A stretch of 42,605 bases of DNA. Origin: Prevotella sp. (lineage in GTDB: Bacteria; Bacteroidota; Bacteroidia; Bacteroidales; Bacteroidaceae). The stretch covers positions 1 through 42,605 of the forward strand of contig JAFLSG010000017.1 in the NCBI GenBank assembly GCA_022511065.1. The letters run 5' to 3'. Below are positions 42,506-42,605 of this stretch, piece after piece. The notes under the pieces were generated by a model, which saw nothing but the letters and a program-made list of their open reading frames with translations, did not search any database and had not been told where the DNA came from. Positions within the stretch are counted from its first letter, which is position 1, and each line of letters opens with the position of its first letter. A program made the position numbers and the translations under genes.

Positions 42506-42553
42506 CACCCGCTTTTTAGCATAACATTATTAATTATTATTTTTTAACGCAGT

Positions 42554-42605
42554 ATGAATCAATACGAAACCGTTTTCATTTTGACTCCCGTTTTGTCTGA
42601 TGACC
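42554..42605 (+). CDS. rpsF: 30S ribosomal protein S6 (3' end cut by window)
   Basis: The last 52 bases encode MNQYETVFILTPVLSDD, the typical N-terminus of bS6 in Bacteroidetes. S6 pairs with S18 on the platform of the 30S subunit. The rest lies outside the window; rpsR and rplI are expected downstream, as is usual. Confidence 0.9.
   Translation, partial: MNQYETVFILTPVLSDD

Noticed and set aside
1..42605. tRNA or rRNA genes
   Set aside because: No cloverleaf or rRNA-like segment was noticed in any gap; a covariance-model search would be needed to exclude them fully.

Overview
The window reads as an ordinary chromosomal segment of a Bacteroidales bacterium, most likely Prevotella or a close relative. 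The reasons are: Bacteroidetes-type promoters (-33 TTTG/TTG, 19-25 nt spacer, -7 box TAnnTTTG) before many genes; almost no Shine-Dalgarno sequences; an RprX/RprY-type two-component pair; a second EF-G of the type known from Bacteroides; and the order ruvX-def-TPR-thrS-infC-rpmI-rplT. No rRNA, tRNA, CRISPR array, insertion sequence or integrase was seen.

Layout. 1-4159 (+): truncated POT peptide transporter, NhaC-type antiporter, EEP-fold hydrolase, and a small GlsB/YeaQ-type membrane protein. A repeat-bearing gap and a bidirectional terminator separate these from pheS (-). 5500-8150 (+): DUF4348-like lipoprotein, murB and a PhnP-like metallo-hydrolase. 8238-8336 holds a compact promoter-to-terminator unit that looks like a small RNA gene. 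8333-9168 (-): YtxH protein, holin-like membrane protein and a small coiled-coil protein. 9385-16288 (+): SPOR lipoprotein, then ruvX, def, a secreted TPR protein, thrS, infC, rpmI and rplT. 16289-16794 is a non-coding, repeat-rich gap. tex (-) is divergent from a LolA-like protein, an ABC-F ATPase and an M13 metallopeptidase (+).

23760-32461 holds the most striking locus: a tight five-gene operon with its own promoter. It encodes a protein with four zinc ribbons, a membrane-anchored Hanks-type Ser/Thr kinase (1013 aa), a 1104-aa protein with an N-terminal zinc ribbon and four tandem CbbX/SpoVK-like AAA+ modules, a zinc-ribbon FHA protein, and a PP2C phosphatase. Kinase, phosphatase and phosphothreonine reader are all encoded together with a large AAA+ machine, and three of the five proteins share zinc ribbons. 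I do not recognise this as a named system. The likely logic is a phosphorylation-gated AAA+ remodelling machine at the inner membrane.

metA, a U32-family protein and a membrane protein of unknown role follow with overlapping ends. Then come hemW (-), an EF-G2-type elongation factor lacking the catalytic histidine, rprX-rprY with a 52-aa membrane protein behind it, and the start of rpsF, which is cut by the window edge.
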